Origin: Pseudomonadales bacterium
Lineage (GTDB): Bacteria > Pseudomonadota > Gammaproteobacteria > Pseudomonadales > Pseudohongiellaceae
Direction of reading: 5' to 3'
DNA length: 64,000 nucleotides
NCBI GenBank assembly: GCA_024234395.1
Contig: JACKOH010000001.1
Location: 2,003,001 to 2,067,000 of the forward strand
Positions 19,805 through 28,820 of this stretch are shown piece by piece. Position 1 is the first letter of the stretch. The number at the start of each line of letters is the position of its first letter. Position numbers and translations under genes: made by a program. The notes beneath the pieces were generated by a model. It saw nothing but the letters and a program-made list of their open reading frames with translations. It did no database searches and was not told where the DNA came from.

Positions 19805-19834
19805 AGCCGAAACACCCAATCAGGTGTTTCGGCT
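19805..19834 (-). terminator. Hairpin downstream of tufB
   Basis: A 12-bp perfect stem (AGCCGAAACACC against GGTGTTTCGGCT) lies 24 bases after the tufB stop. There is no T-run, so it may act as a partial terminator or an RNA-stabilising hairpin rather than a full intrinsic terminator. Confidence 0.45.
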
Positions 19835-19857
19835 CATCGTCAAACATCGATCTTTAC

Positions 19858-21048
<1,191 letters not shown>

Positions 21049-21153
21049 TTTTGACTGCCTCTACCTTCTTATAGCTGAGTATGTGTTCTACAACTGTCTA
21101 CAAGTTTTCTACTGACTCTGATTGTCGGACCTGGGGCTGACAGCGTTACGGAA

Positions 21154-21229
21154 TGGTGCTCACATCCGGAGTCGAACCGGAGACCTCTTCATTACCAATG
21201 AAGTGCTCTACCGCCTGAGCTATGCGAGC
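21154..21229 (-). tRNA. thrT: tRNA-Thr (anticodon GGT)
   Basis: The 76-base gene starts GCTCGCATAGCTCAGGCGG, has anticodon stem-loop ACTTCATTGGTAATGAAG with GGT, T-loop GGTTCGACTCC and an encoded CCA. The acceptor stem GCTCGCA/TGTGAGC has one G-U pair. It is the last tRNA before tufB. Confidence 0.97.
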
Positions 21230-21338
21230 CAACCCCTCGAAATTCTAGCTGTCCGGAATCCCGGTGCAGCAAGCTGTGCTGATTACAACCTCTGTTCGAC
21301 CTTCTTTTCTTTCCTTTTTTCGCTCTAATCCAATAAGA

Positions 21339-21412
21339 TGGAGCGGGTAGCGGGAATCGAACCCGCGCAACCAGCTTGGAAGGCTGGGGTTCTACCTCTG
21401 AACTATACCCGC
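21339..21412 (-). tRNA. glyT: tRNA-Gly (anticodon TCC)
   Basis: The 74-base gene starts GCGGGTATAGTTCAGAGG, with anticodon loop CTTCCAA, T-loop GGTTCGATTCC and encoded TCCA. The acceptor stem GCGGGTA/TACCCGC is perfect. It lies between tRNA-Tyr and tRNA-Thr. Confidence 0.97.
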
Positions 21413-21445
21413 CTGCTAGATACCGCCCCGCCGGGCATCTCTAGT

Positions 21446-21529
21446 TGGTGGAGGGGGGTGGATTCGAACCACCGAAGCTTGCGCGTCAGATTTACAGTCT
21501 GATCCCTTTGGCCACTCGGGAACCCCTCC
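21446..21529 (-). tRNA. tyrU: tRNA-Tyr (anticodon GTA)
   Basis: The 84-base class II tRNA starts GGAGGGGTTCCCGAGTGGCC, has anticodon stem-loop CAGACTGTAAATCTG with GTA, a long variable arm, T-loop GGTTCGAATCC and encoded ACCA. It is the promoter-proximal gene of the tRNA-tufB operon. Confidence 0.97.
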
Positions 21530-21581
21530 CTGCAGAGCTCCCGCGGAGCATTTTCCGTCGGCCCTCTGATTCAAACGCGGC

Positions 21582-21610
21582 ATTTTAGGGGAATTGATCT
21601 GCTTGTGCAA
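21582..21610 (-). promoter_or_regulatory. Promoter of the tRNA-Tyr-Gly-Thr-tufB operon
   Basis: On the minus strand, -35 TTGCAC (21605-21610) and -10 TAAAAT (21582-21587) are separated by 17 bases, about 52 bases ahead of tRNA-Tyr. The -10 is followed by GCCGCG, a GC-rich discriminator typical of stable-RNA promoters under stringent control. Confidence 0.75.
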
Positions 21611-21826
21611 TCGTTTCCAGGAGTTTTTCTGACCGCTGCCGGGCACGCATTTCGGCCTCTCGCGGGGTGCTGACAAACCTGCTGTTCCCCCTGCTTCCCG
21701 GATCCCGTCAGGGTCATCCGGCCAATCCGTTTCACTGCCCCGGACGGGACCCCGGTCGGTGCCCTGTCCGGGGTCCGGAAACTTATTGCCGGCGCTTGCC
21801 GACCGTCTCCGGAACAACAGCCTCAC

Positions 21827-22564
21827 TCAGGGCAGGGCAATTCCGAGCCCGTCGAAGACCAGTTCCGGCATCTGCTGAATCGTGGTCTGTCCGAGATTCA
21901 GGTACCGTCCGATCAGTGCCGCATCGCCACCGGTCAGAATCACCGCAGGCGACTGTTCTGTGGTCAATCGCCCCAGCTCCCGGCTTACCACTTTTTCCAG
22001 CAGCGCCGTCAGCATGATCAGGGCGCCATGATAGATCGCCTCCTCGGTGGAATTGCCAGGTTCCAATCCCCATTGCGGCGTCGCCGAAAGTCTAATCGCC
22101 GTATCCCGAGTCAGGGCGGCGGGACCGAGTTTCAGACCGGGCACAATATAACCACCCTGGTGGTTGCCGTGGTCGTCAAGCAGATCGACGGTAACAGCGG
22201 TTCCACAATCCACAATTATCGCCGCCCCGCCGCTGCTGCGAAACGCCGCCAGCAAGGTCAACCAACGGTCCACACCGAGCCTACTCAGATCCTGATAGGC
22301 AACAGTCACGCCCTGACAATGCCGCTGGACCCTCGCGATTTCCACTGCAATTCCCCGCGTCTCCGCCAAGTCGCGGGTCAACTCCGACAGCAGCTCTCCG
22401 GGCCGCACGCAGGACACCCGGACCCGCTGGATAGCCTGGCCGGCCAGGGTGACATCGAGCAACTGCTTTGGCTGTTCGGCAATTCCGGTCGATTGGGTCC
22501 TGCCTGCGCTGTCGAGCAGGCGCCACTTAATCCGCGAATTGCCTATATCGAGTTCCAGTATCAC
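21827..22564 (-). CDS. coaX: Type III pantothenate kinase
   Basis: CoaX phosphorylates pantothenate in the first committed step of coenzyme A synthesis. The 245-aa product has the ASKHA-fold motifs: phosphate loop LDIGNSRIKWRLL at residues 4-16, GVDRWLTLLAAF with the catalytic Asp at about residue 98, and IIVDCGTAVTVDLL with GGYIVPGL. The start appears to be GTG at 22562-22564. It lies 31 bases after birA, the same birA-coaX pair seen in pseudomonads, where it replaces the E. coli-type CoaA. Confidence 0.93.
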   Translation of the reverse strand: MILELDIGNSRIKWRLLDSAGRTQSTGIAEQPKQLLDVTLAGQAIQRVRVSCVRPGELLSELTRDLAETRGIAVEIARVQRHCQGVTVAYQDLSRLGVDRWLTLLAAFRSSGGAAIIVDCGTAVTVDLLDDHGNHQGGYIVPGLKLGPAALTRDTAIRLSATPQWGLEPGNSTEEAIYHGALIMLTALLEKVVSRELGRLTTEQSPAVILTGGDAALIGRYLNLGQTTIQQMPELVFDGLGIALP

Positions 22565-22595
22565 CGCACTGATCCTTTACTATTACGCGCCGCTG

Positions 22596-23597
22596 TCATC
22601 CGCTTAACGCCCGCAACGACGGGGCGACTTCGCCGCCACTGATTCGTATTTCTCCAGCGTCTGTCTGCAGCAGCAATTCGCCCGCAGCGCCCACTCCCCT
22701 GGCCACGCCGGTCAGCTGCTGCCGTGGCCCGCTCACTTCCACTTTCCGGCCGTACAGGGCATCGAGTTCCCGCCAGCGATTGCGAAATTGTTCGAAACCC
22801 CCGGTCTGCAGCGCCACCAGGTTCCGTTCCAGGCTGGACAGGATGGCCACCACCAGCTGGTTACGGTCGATGGCAGCGGTGCCCTGAGAAAACAGGTCGG
22901 TAACCGGCTGTTCGATAAGCTGCCGGTAGTGATCCGGCAGTCGCACGTTGACGCCCATGCCGATTATCACGTGTCCCCGGTCGGCCTGCATGCCATGCAG
23001 CTCCAGCAGTATCCCGGCCAGCTTGGCCTCCCCCAGCCAGACATCATTGGGCCACTTGACACGCAGCTGCCCGGAACCGGGCAGTCCGCAGGCCTGCAGT
23101 CCGGACACCACGCTCAGTGCAGTGACCAGGCTGAAGCCGGCCGCCACCGGTTGTCCGGCCGGTACCGGCCAGACCACGGTGAAGTAAATATTGCGTGCCA
23201 GCGGACTGACCCAACTGCGCCCGCGCCGGCCCCTGCCCTGAACCTGTTTTTCAGCCAGGAACAGTGCCAGCCCGCTGCCGCCATCGCGCAGCCAGCAACT
23301 GGCCCGGGTATTGGTGGAATCCAGGCTCGGGTGGAGCTCGAAGGTTACCAGCGAATCCCGCAGCGAAGCCGAAAGTCCGGCCCGGATCTGCTCGCGATCC
23401 AACAGTATCAGCGGCTCCGCCAGTCGATAACCGGAGCCGTCGCGATATTCCAGCAGCAATCCCTGTGTCTGCAGGGCCGCGACCTCCACCTGCAACTCGG
23501 CGGCGGAGAGCTCCAGCGATGAGCACAGCCGGTCGACTTCATGCCAGGCGCCATCGCTCAGAATCTTCAGAATCGTGTATTGAGACAATTGAGACAT
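22596..23597 (-). CDS. birA: Biotin-[acetyl-CoA carboxylase] ligase and biotin operon repressor
   Basis: BirA attaches biotin to the acetyl-CoA carboxylase carrier protein and, with its N-terminal winged helix, represses biotin genes. The 333-aa protein has an N-terminal helix-turn-helix (residues 5-55), the biotinyl-AMP loop GRGRRGRSWVSPLARNIYFT, the central KWPNDVWLGEAKLAGILLEL, and a C-terminal SH3-like domain. The frame opens at a TTG six codons earlier (23613-23615); I prefer the ATG at 23595-23597, but neither has a convincing Shine-Dalgarno. A GATA/GATG microsatellite lies about 40-95 bases upstream. Confidence 0.93.
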   Translation of the reverse strand: MSQLSQYTILKILSDGAWHEVDRLCSSLELSAAELQVEVAALQTQGLLLEYRDGSGYRLAEPLILLDREQIRAGLSASLRDSLVTFELHPSLDSTNTRASCWLRDGGSGLALFLAEKQVQGRGRRGRSWVSPLARNIYFTVVWPVPAGQPVAAGFSLVTALSVVSGLQACGLPGSGQLRVKWPNDVWLGEAKLAGILLELHGMQADRGHVIIGMGVNVRLPDHYRQLIEQPVTDLFSQGTAAIDRNQLVVAILSSLERNLVALQTGGFEQFRNRWRELDALYGRKVEVSGPRQQLTGVARGVGAAGELLLQTDAGEIRISGGEVAPSLRALSG

Positions 23598-23637
23598 AGG
23601 GAGGTTGGAGGACAACCTGCTCGGACAGGATCAGGGT

Positions 23638-23690
23638 ATTGATAGATAGATTGATAGATGGATAGATGGATAGATGGATAGATTGAAAGG
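23638..23690. repeat. GATA/GATG microsatellite upstream of birA
   Basis: About 50 bases are built of GATA and GATG tetramers, with an 8-base unit GATAGATG repeated three to four times. It lies just upstream of the birA start, where the promoter or leader should be. Unit-number change by slipped-strand mispairing could alter promoter spacing, but no such effect can be shown from one sequence. Confidence 0.8.
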
Positions 23691-23704
23691 CTGATAGAAA
23701 GAAG

Positions 23705-23735
23705 AAAGGGAGTGTGGCTGGCCATCACTCCCTTT
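23705..23735 (-). terminator. Probable terminator after cstA
   Basis: A 10-bp stem (AAAGGGAGTG against CACTCCCTTT) with an 11-base loop lies about 170 bases past the cstA stop and is followed on the minus strand by a pyrimidine-rich CTTTCTTCTTTC tract. It would also separate cstA from birA. Confidence 0.5.
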
Positions 23736-23902
23736 TCAATCGTCCTGCTTATCGGTTGCACTTTCTTTCCGGCTGCGGCCTTCGGCAATGGTGCCTTCCG
23801 GTGCCGCCTGACCGGCGCGAGGACTTTCCGACCTCTGCTTCCGTCAGACCGGAACGGCAATTCCAACCACCAGAGGGAAGGAACCGCCTGTCACCGGCAG
23901 CT

Positions 23903-25612
23903 CTATTCGCTTCCCGAACTCACCGCGTCGTCTTCAAGTTTCGCCTCACCCTTGCGGATCTTCGAAATCTCGGACAGCGCTTCCAGCATGACGACCACGC
24001 TGGCCGCCATCACCGCCAGGCTGAGTATCACCAGCAACCAGTTGGACTGTTGGAAGTAGGTAACCAGTGACAGTCCACTGGCCCAGAACGCCACGATGAT
24101 GACGAATATCATCGGAATCAGGGTCGGCAGGAAATTGCGCTTGAGCTTCATAATATAGATGGAGACCACCAGCAGCGTCATGCTGGCCAGGATCTGGTTG
24201 CCGGCACCGAAAATCGGCCATATCCGGTTACCACCATCGCCCGGGTACTCCACCGAAGCGCCGAACGCCAGCAACAGACAGCTGGCCACAGCCACCAGCG
24301 TGGAAATGTAGTTGTTCTTGAGCGGGTTGAGTTTGTAGATATCGCCCCACTCCTGAATGATGTAGCGCTGCAATCGCAGGCCGGCATCCATGGTGGTGCC
24401 GGCAAACAGCACCACCATTACCGTCAGCATGGTCTGGGAAAAGGTCAGCGACATGCCCCAGCCCTGTGCGATCAGCTCGGCACCGCCCTCGATAAACTTG
24501 CTGGCCGGCGGACCCTGGTTATAGCCCGGGTAGATGGCACTCCAGTCGGCATTGGTCGCGGCATACAACGAACCGGTAACCGCCGTGATGGTGATCAGTG
24601 CCAGGGACCCTTCGCCCAGCGCCCCGAGGTAACCGACAAACCGGGCATCCTTCTCGTTGCTGATCTGCTTGGAGCTGGTGCCGGATGACACGATCCCGTG
24701 AAAACCGGAAATCGCACCGCAGGCGATGGTGACGAACAGCATCGGAAACAACGGCGGTGTGCCGTCTGCCAGGTTCTGGTTGAAAGCGGGCGCGGTGATC
24801 TCCGGACCGGTGATCAGCACCGCCGAGTACAGGACCAGCAGTCCGATAACCAGCTGCGCACCATTAATATAGTCGCGTGGTTGCAGCAGCAGCCAGACTG
24901 GCAGCATCGAGGCGATGCCGGCATAAATAAACAGAATTACGATCCAGGAACCGTTGTCACCCAGGACCGGAATTTCCTCGGGCAGCGACAGCGGCCAGAC
25001 ACTGCCCACCCAGATGGTGAAGTACAGGATCGCCACCCCGATCGCCGAAATCAGCAGCAGGTTGAAATTGCGCCGGATCAGGACACCGATGGCGATGGCC
25101 ACGGGAATCGCCGCCCAGGCGGGAAATACCGAGGTCGGGAAATCCACCATTTCGCTGGCGATGATACTGCCGAACACGGCGTTTACCATCAGCAGCAGCA
25201 GGAATATCACGACCATGAACAGCGATCTGGCCCGCTTGCCGATGACGCTTTCGGAGAGCGCACCGATGGACCGCGCACCGTGCCGGGTACTGGCCCAGAG
25301 AGCGCCCATATCATGCACACCGGCAAAGAAGATGGAGCCCAGGGTCACCCACAACAGGGCCGGAACCCAGCCCCAGTAGACGGCGATGGCGGGACCAACA
25401 ATCGGCGCGGCACCGGCGACAGCCGTGAAGTGCGCACCCCACAGCACATACTTGTTGGTCGGCACGTAATCGATGCCGTCATTCATCCGATGGGCCGGGG
25501 TTTCGTAATTCGGATCGAGCCGATAGATTTTTTCGGCGATAAACTTGGAGTAGACGAACCAGCCGAAAACGAATCCCGCGAGTCCAAAGATGAGTATAAA
25601 AAGCGAAGGCAT
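23903..25612 (-). CDS. cstA: CstA-family transporter (carbon starvation protein A; pyruvate/peptide uptake)
   Basis: CstA-family proteins are inner-membrane transporters, in E. coli linked to pyruvate and peptide uptake in starvation. The 569-aa product has about 14-16 hydrophobic segments and the family blocks TNKYVLWGAHFTAVAGAAPI, VGPAIAVYWGW, GVHDMGALWASTRHGARSIG and CGAISGFHGIVSSGTSSKQI. It is shorter than E. coli CstA (701 aa), as in the compact subfamily. ATG follows GGGAG. The gene stands alone; the 297 bases to the divergent propeller gene at 25910 must hold both promoters. Confidence 0.9.
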   Translation of the reverse strand: MPSLFILIFGLAGFVFGWFVYSKFIAEKIYRLDPNYETPAHRMNDGIDYVPTNKYVLWGAHFTAVAGAAPIVGPAIAVYWGWVPALLWVTLGSIFFAGVHDMGALWASTRHGARSIGALSESVIGKRARSLFMVVIFLLLLMVNAVFGSIIASEMVDFPTSVFPAWAAIPVAIAIGVLIRRNFNLLLISAIGVAILYFTIWVGSVWPLSLPEEIPVLGDNGSWIVILFIYAGIASMLPVWLLLQPRDYINGAQLVIGLLVLYSAVLITGPEITAPAFNQNLADGTPPLFPMLFVTIACGAISGFHGIVSSGTSSKQISNEKDARFVGYLGALGEGSLALITITAVTGSLYAATNADWSAIYPGYNQGPPASKFIEGGAELIAQGWGMSLTFSQTMLTVMVVLFAGTTMDAGLRLQRYIIQEWGDIYKLNPLKNNYISTLVAVASCLLLAFGASVEYPGDGGNRIWPIFGAGNQILASMTLLVVSIYIMKLKRNFLPTLIPMIFVIIVAFWASGLSLVTYFQQSNWLLVILSLAVMAASVVVMLEALSEISKIRKGEAKLEDDAVSSGSE

Positions 25613-25909
25613 AAATCGCTCTCCCAGATTTTTTTTATGGAAAAATAGCCGCCGAATGATAGCAAGTTATCGGCACCCGGCACAACGCAATGTCGCATGA
25701 ATATTGGCCGTCGGGGCAAAGCCGTTGCGCCGTCCCGGTCTATTCGAGGTCCGGGCAGGCTGGCGTCGCCAGCCCCTGCCGGGCGGCCGGGTGGCATTTC
25801 CTGAACGGCGGGCCGTGCCAGCGCCCGGCGGAGACATTTGCAGCTCAATCCAGTAAAGTGAGCCCCCTTGCCCCATTGACAGACACTTTTTGAGGAGCGG
25901 AGCACCGCA

Positions 25910-26959
25910 ATGTCGTTTTTAAGAATAATGACAGTCTGCAGTACCAGCCTTGTCGCAGCGCTCCTGTTGAGCACTCATGCCACAGCCCAACTGGACAACC
26001 CCAACGTCGTTCCCAATCCCTATGAGACGGTAAATCCCGGTGACCGGGACTGGGTCGAGCTGCCAGAAGGCCGTGACTGGGGCGCCACCAGCACCGTCTA
26101 TTACGCCGGTAACGGCTACCTGTGGGCTGCCGAGCGTTGTGGCGGCAATGGGAATTGCCTGGATACGCCGGATGTCGATCCGGTGTTCCTGATCGATCCC
26201 GATGGCAATGTGGTGCGCAGCTTCGGTGCCGGCCTGATTGTCTGGCCACACGGCATTCATGTCGATCCGGAAGGCAATGTCTGGATCGCCGATGCCCGGG
26301 GTGACGAGATTCGCCGCAAGGGCCACCAGGTGCACAAGTTCAGCCCCGATGGCGAATTACTCATGAGTCTCGGACAGCCGGGCCTTGCCGGCAAGGGCGA
26401 CTACATCTTCGACCAGCCCAACGACGTGCTGGTCGCCCCCAACGGTGACATCTTCGTGGCTGACGGCCATGAGGCCGACGGTAACAATCGAATCGTCAAG
26501 TACAACAGTGACGGCGAATACCTGATGGAGTGGGGAGGCACCGGCGCAGAGGATGGCGAAATTCGCGTTCCCCACGCCCTGGCAATGGATTCCCAGGGCC
26601 GTCTGTTTGTGGCGGACCGGGCTAACAGCCGGCTGCAGATCTTTGATCAGGACGGCAATCACCTGGATACCTGGACCCAGTTCGGCCGCCCCAGTGGACT
26701 CTATATCGATGCCAATGATGTGCTGTATTCGGCCGATTCCGAATCCAATACCGGCGCCCGGCGTAATCCTGGCTGGTACCGGGGCATTCGTATCGGTAGT
26801 GCCATCGATGGTTTTGTCACCGCATTTATCCCCGACCCCAACACTGGCGCAGCCCGCGGGACCAGCGTCGCGGAAGGCGTGACTGCCGATGAGAATGGCA
26901 ACGTGTATGGCGCCGAGGTGGCACAGCGTAAACTGCGTAAATACCGGCTGATGCGCTGA
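25910..26959 (+). CDS. Exported NHL-repeat propeller, PAL-like lyase homologue with altered active site
   Basis: The 349-aa protein has a signal peptide (residues 1-27, ending THATAQ) and about six NHL repeats. Several repeats resemble the peptidyl-alpha-hydroxyglycine amidating lyase (PAL) propeller of animal PAM: VWPHGIHVDPEGNVWIAD (first PAL zinc His), FDQPNDVLVAPNGDIFVADG, and VPHALAMDSQGRLFVADR (second zinc His). The third zinc-His blade (PHDI in PAL) reads AEGVTADENGNVYGAE without His, and the catalytic Tyr region (DGY) is ADGHEADGNNR. It could therefore have lost or changed activity. ATG follows GAGGAG. A strong terminator at 27008-27044 ends the transcript. Confidence 0.75.
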   Translation: MSFLRIMTVCSTSLVAALLLSTHATAQLDNPNVVPNPYETVNPGDRDWVELPEGRDWGATSTVYYAGNGYLWAAERCGGNGNCLDTPDVDPVFLIDPDGNVVRSFGAGLIVWPHGIHVDPEGNVWIADARGDEIRRKGHQVHKFSPDGELLMSLGQPGLAGKGDYIFDQPNDVLVAPNGDIFVADGHEADGNNRIVKYNSDGEYLMEWGGTGAEDGEIRVPHALAMDSQGRLFVADRANSRLQIFDQDGNHLDTWTQFGRPSGLYIDANDVLYSADSESNTGARRNPGWYRGIRIGSAIDGFVTAFIPDPNTGAARGTSVAEGVTADENGNVYGAEVAQRKLRKYRLMR

Positions 26960-27007
26960 CGGCAGCCGTCACGAAGCGGGAACCACAGCATATACAGGCA
27001 TATACGT

Positions 27008-27044
27008 AAAAGGCGGGACACCACTGGTGGTCCCGCCTTTTTTG
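27008..27044. terminator. Bidirectional terminator between the propeller gene and the HupE-like gene
   Basis: The stem AAAGGCGGGAC(A)CCAC against GGTCCCGCCTTT with a short loop is followed by T-runs in both directions. It lies between convergent genes (stops at 26959 and 27143), so it can serve both. Confidence 0.8.
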
Positions 27045-27142
27045 TTTGCCTGACAATTTCACTTCAGCACAGGAGTAATTGAGTGATTACGCCGAAATCA
27101 CAGCGTGGTGCCGGCCTGTCAGCCGGCTCCCATCCCGGCGTC

Positions 27143-28516
27143 TCAGCGTGACTCCAGCTTTTCACCTGCCCGTGCGGAGCGCAGGACCGGTGCCACCGCT
27201 CCGAAACGGCGGAACAGTTCGTACATGCCCCACACTGCGGCTGCGGCAATGATCGCCAGCATGCCCCAGCGCATCAGACCGGCGAAGAACTGGGCATCCA
27301 GAACCGGCATCTGAAACTGGTACTGGCTGAGCAGCGAACCGCGATCCATCATCCAGTGCCAGGCCGTATGGGCGATCAGGGCCGACAGTAGAATTGTACC
27401 GACCCGCTCCGCAACGACGTAGCGGAACAACAGGTTTAACAGCGGGATCACCAACAGCAGAATCGTCAACTGGCCCAATTCCACCCCCACGTTAAAGGCC
27501 AACAGGGAAGAAAACAGGTGTCCCCCTGCAAACTGCAGCGTATCGCTGAACAGGAAGGCAAACCCGAAACCGTGTACCAGGCCGAATCCGAACGTGACCA
27601 TCCAGCGATGGGACAGCTTGGCCCCGACTATATTCTCAAATGCCATGTAGACGATCGACAGGGCAATCAGTGTTTCGATCAGCGGCGGGAACCACAGAGT
27701 CCCTGGCGACAGCCCGAACGCGGACCCGATCAGGGTGATGGAATGGGCCACGGTAAACGAGCTCACAACCGGGATCAGTCCGCGAATGCTGCGCAGCGGA
27801 ATCACCAGGCAGAACAGAAACAGCAGGTGATCGAGTCCTTCGAGGATGTGGGTGAAGCCCATGGCGACAAAGCGGTAAACCGCCTGAAACCAGCGCGGAT
27901 CCAGGATTACCTCGCCCGGGTTACCGACATAATTGAAGACCCGTTCCCCACCCCCGGCCGGCAGAAAGCGCATCACCGTGGTGGTCTGGTCCGACAACGT
28001 GCCCAGTTTGGGATCGACCGAGAAATCCGATTCGGCGGACTCGATCGGGTAGGTTACGTACATATCCAGCATACCCTGGCGCCAGAACAGGTTGACATCA
28101 TCATCCAGCGGCGGGCTCATGATATTGTCGAAAGCCTCGTCGTAACTGCTGAAAGAGCGATTGGACGGCAACGATACCCGCACTCTTTCCAGGGTTTTAT
28201 CCTCCAGTTCCACACCGTTTTCGAAAAAGGATATGGATTCGGTGATATACACGCGGGCGGCGTCCTGGAGCTCAAAATCCGCCTCCGAAATCACCAGGTA
28301 ACCGGGTCCGCGGGTGGGAAATACGATCTCCCCCAGCGCCTCCATCGGTACCCGCAGCAGGACGTTCAGCTGTTTGCCTTCCGGTTTGACGAAAGTGTAG
28401 ACGGTGACTCGCGAAGGAATGTCGTGAGCCTGGGCAATACTGGAATAAACCACCAGTAAACAAGGGATTAGAAGTCTGAGAAAGGAATGCCTCAGGAGTG
28501 ACACTACGACTTGCAT
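27143..28516 (-). CDS. HupE/UreJ_2-like membrane protein with exported N-terminal domain
   Basis: The 457-aa protein has a signal peptide (to about residue 30, SIAQAHD), a hydrophilic domain to about residue 215, then 7-8 membrane segments. The membrane part carries the His motifs of the HupE/UreJ family: MGFTHILEGLDHLLFL, VSSFTVAHSITLIGS and FGFGLVHGFGFAFLF. Relatives are proposed metal (nickel or cobalt) permeases or accessory proteins for metalloenzymes; the substrate here is unknown. It sits beside the copper-monooxygenase region, so copper handling is possible but only inferred. It is convergent with the propeller gene and divergent from the next one. Confidence 0.75.
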   Translation of the reverse strand: MQVVVSLLRHSFLRLLIPCLLVVYSSIAQAHDIPSRVTVYTFVKPEGKQLNVLLRVPMEALGEIVFPTRGPGYLVISEADFELQDAARVYITESISFFENGVELEDKTLERVRVSLPSNRSFSSYDEAFDNIMSPPLDDDVNLFWRQGMLDMYVTYPIESAESDFSVDPKLGTLSDQTTTVMRFLPAGGGERVFNYVGNPGEVILDPRWFQAVYRFVAMGFTHILEGLDHLLFLFCLVIPLRSIRGLIPVVSSFTVAHSITLIGSAFGLSPGTLWFPPLIETLIALSIVYMAFENIVGAKLSHRWMVTFGFGLVHGFGFAFLFSDTLQFAGGHLFSSLLAFNVGVELGQLTILLLVIPLLNLLFRYVVAERVGTILLSALIAHTAWHWMMDRGSLLSQYQFQMPVLDAQFFAGLMRWGMLAIIAAAAVWGMYELFRRFGAVAPVLRSARAGEKLESR

Positions 28517-28735
28517 GATTCAGCTATCCTGGTTTTTGTGACGCGATGATTATTATTCTGACTATCTTCATTCCGGCCCGCCCCGGCAGCAGGCCACCTT
28601 AATCCAGCGACCAGCCCACACGCAAGAACTGTACGCAATCAAAGCCTCGCCGCACGCAGCAATTTAGAGCAAAGCGGGCCTGAGCGGGGCAATAATTTGT
28701 CAGCAATTGTAACTAACCCGCCCCGAAACAGGACG

Positions 28736-28770
28736 GCGAGTATACGGGCACATCGGAAGCGAGTATACTC
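28736..28770 (+). promoter_or_regulatory. Operator-like direct repeat and palindrome upstream of the first PAL-like paralogue
   Basis: The decamer GCGAGTATAC occurs at 28736-28745 and again at 28759-28768, 23 bases apart (about two helical turns). The second copy extends into the perfect palindrome GAGTATACTC (28761-28770). TATACT at 28763-28768 could be a -10 box 58 bases ahead of the start codon, but no good -35 accompanies it. TATACTC recurs ahead of both other paralogues. Confidence 0.5.
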
Positions 28771-28820
28771 CGCCCTGCTTTATTAATGAAAAATCCGCGT
28801 AGTGGGTATTCGGAGGGAGT

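Noticed and set aside
21416..21826. 136-codon minus-strand frame across tRNA-Tyr
   Set aside because: It runs through the tRNA gene and its promoter.
23567..23866. Open frame on the minus strand encoding SIYPSIHLSIYQ-type repeats
   Set aside because: It is the translation of the GATA/GATG microsatellite and flanking terminator; it overlaps the birA start and has no domain.
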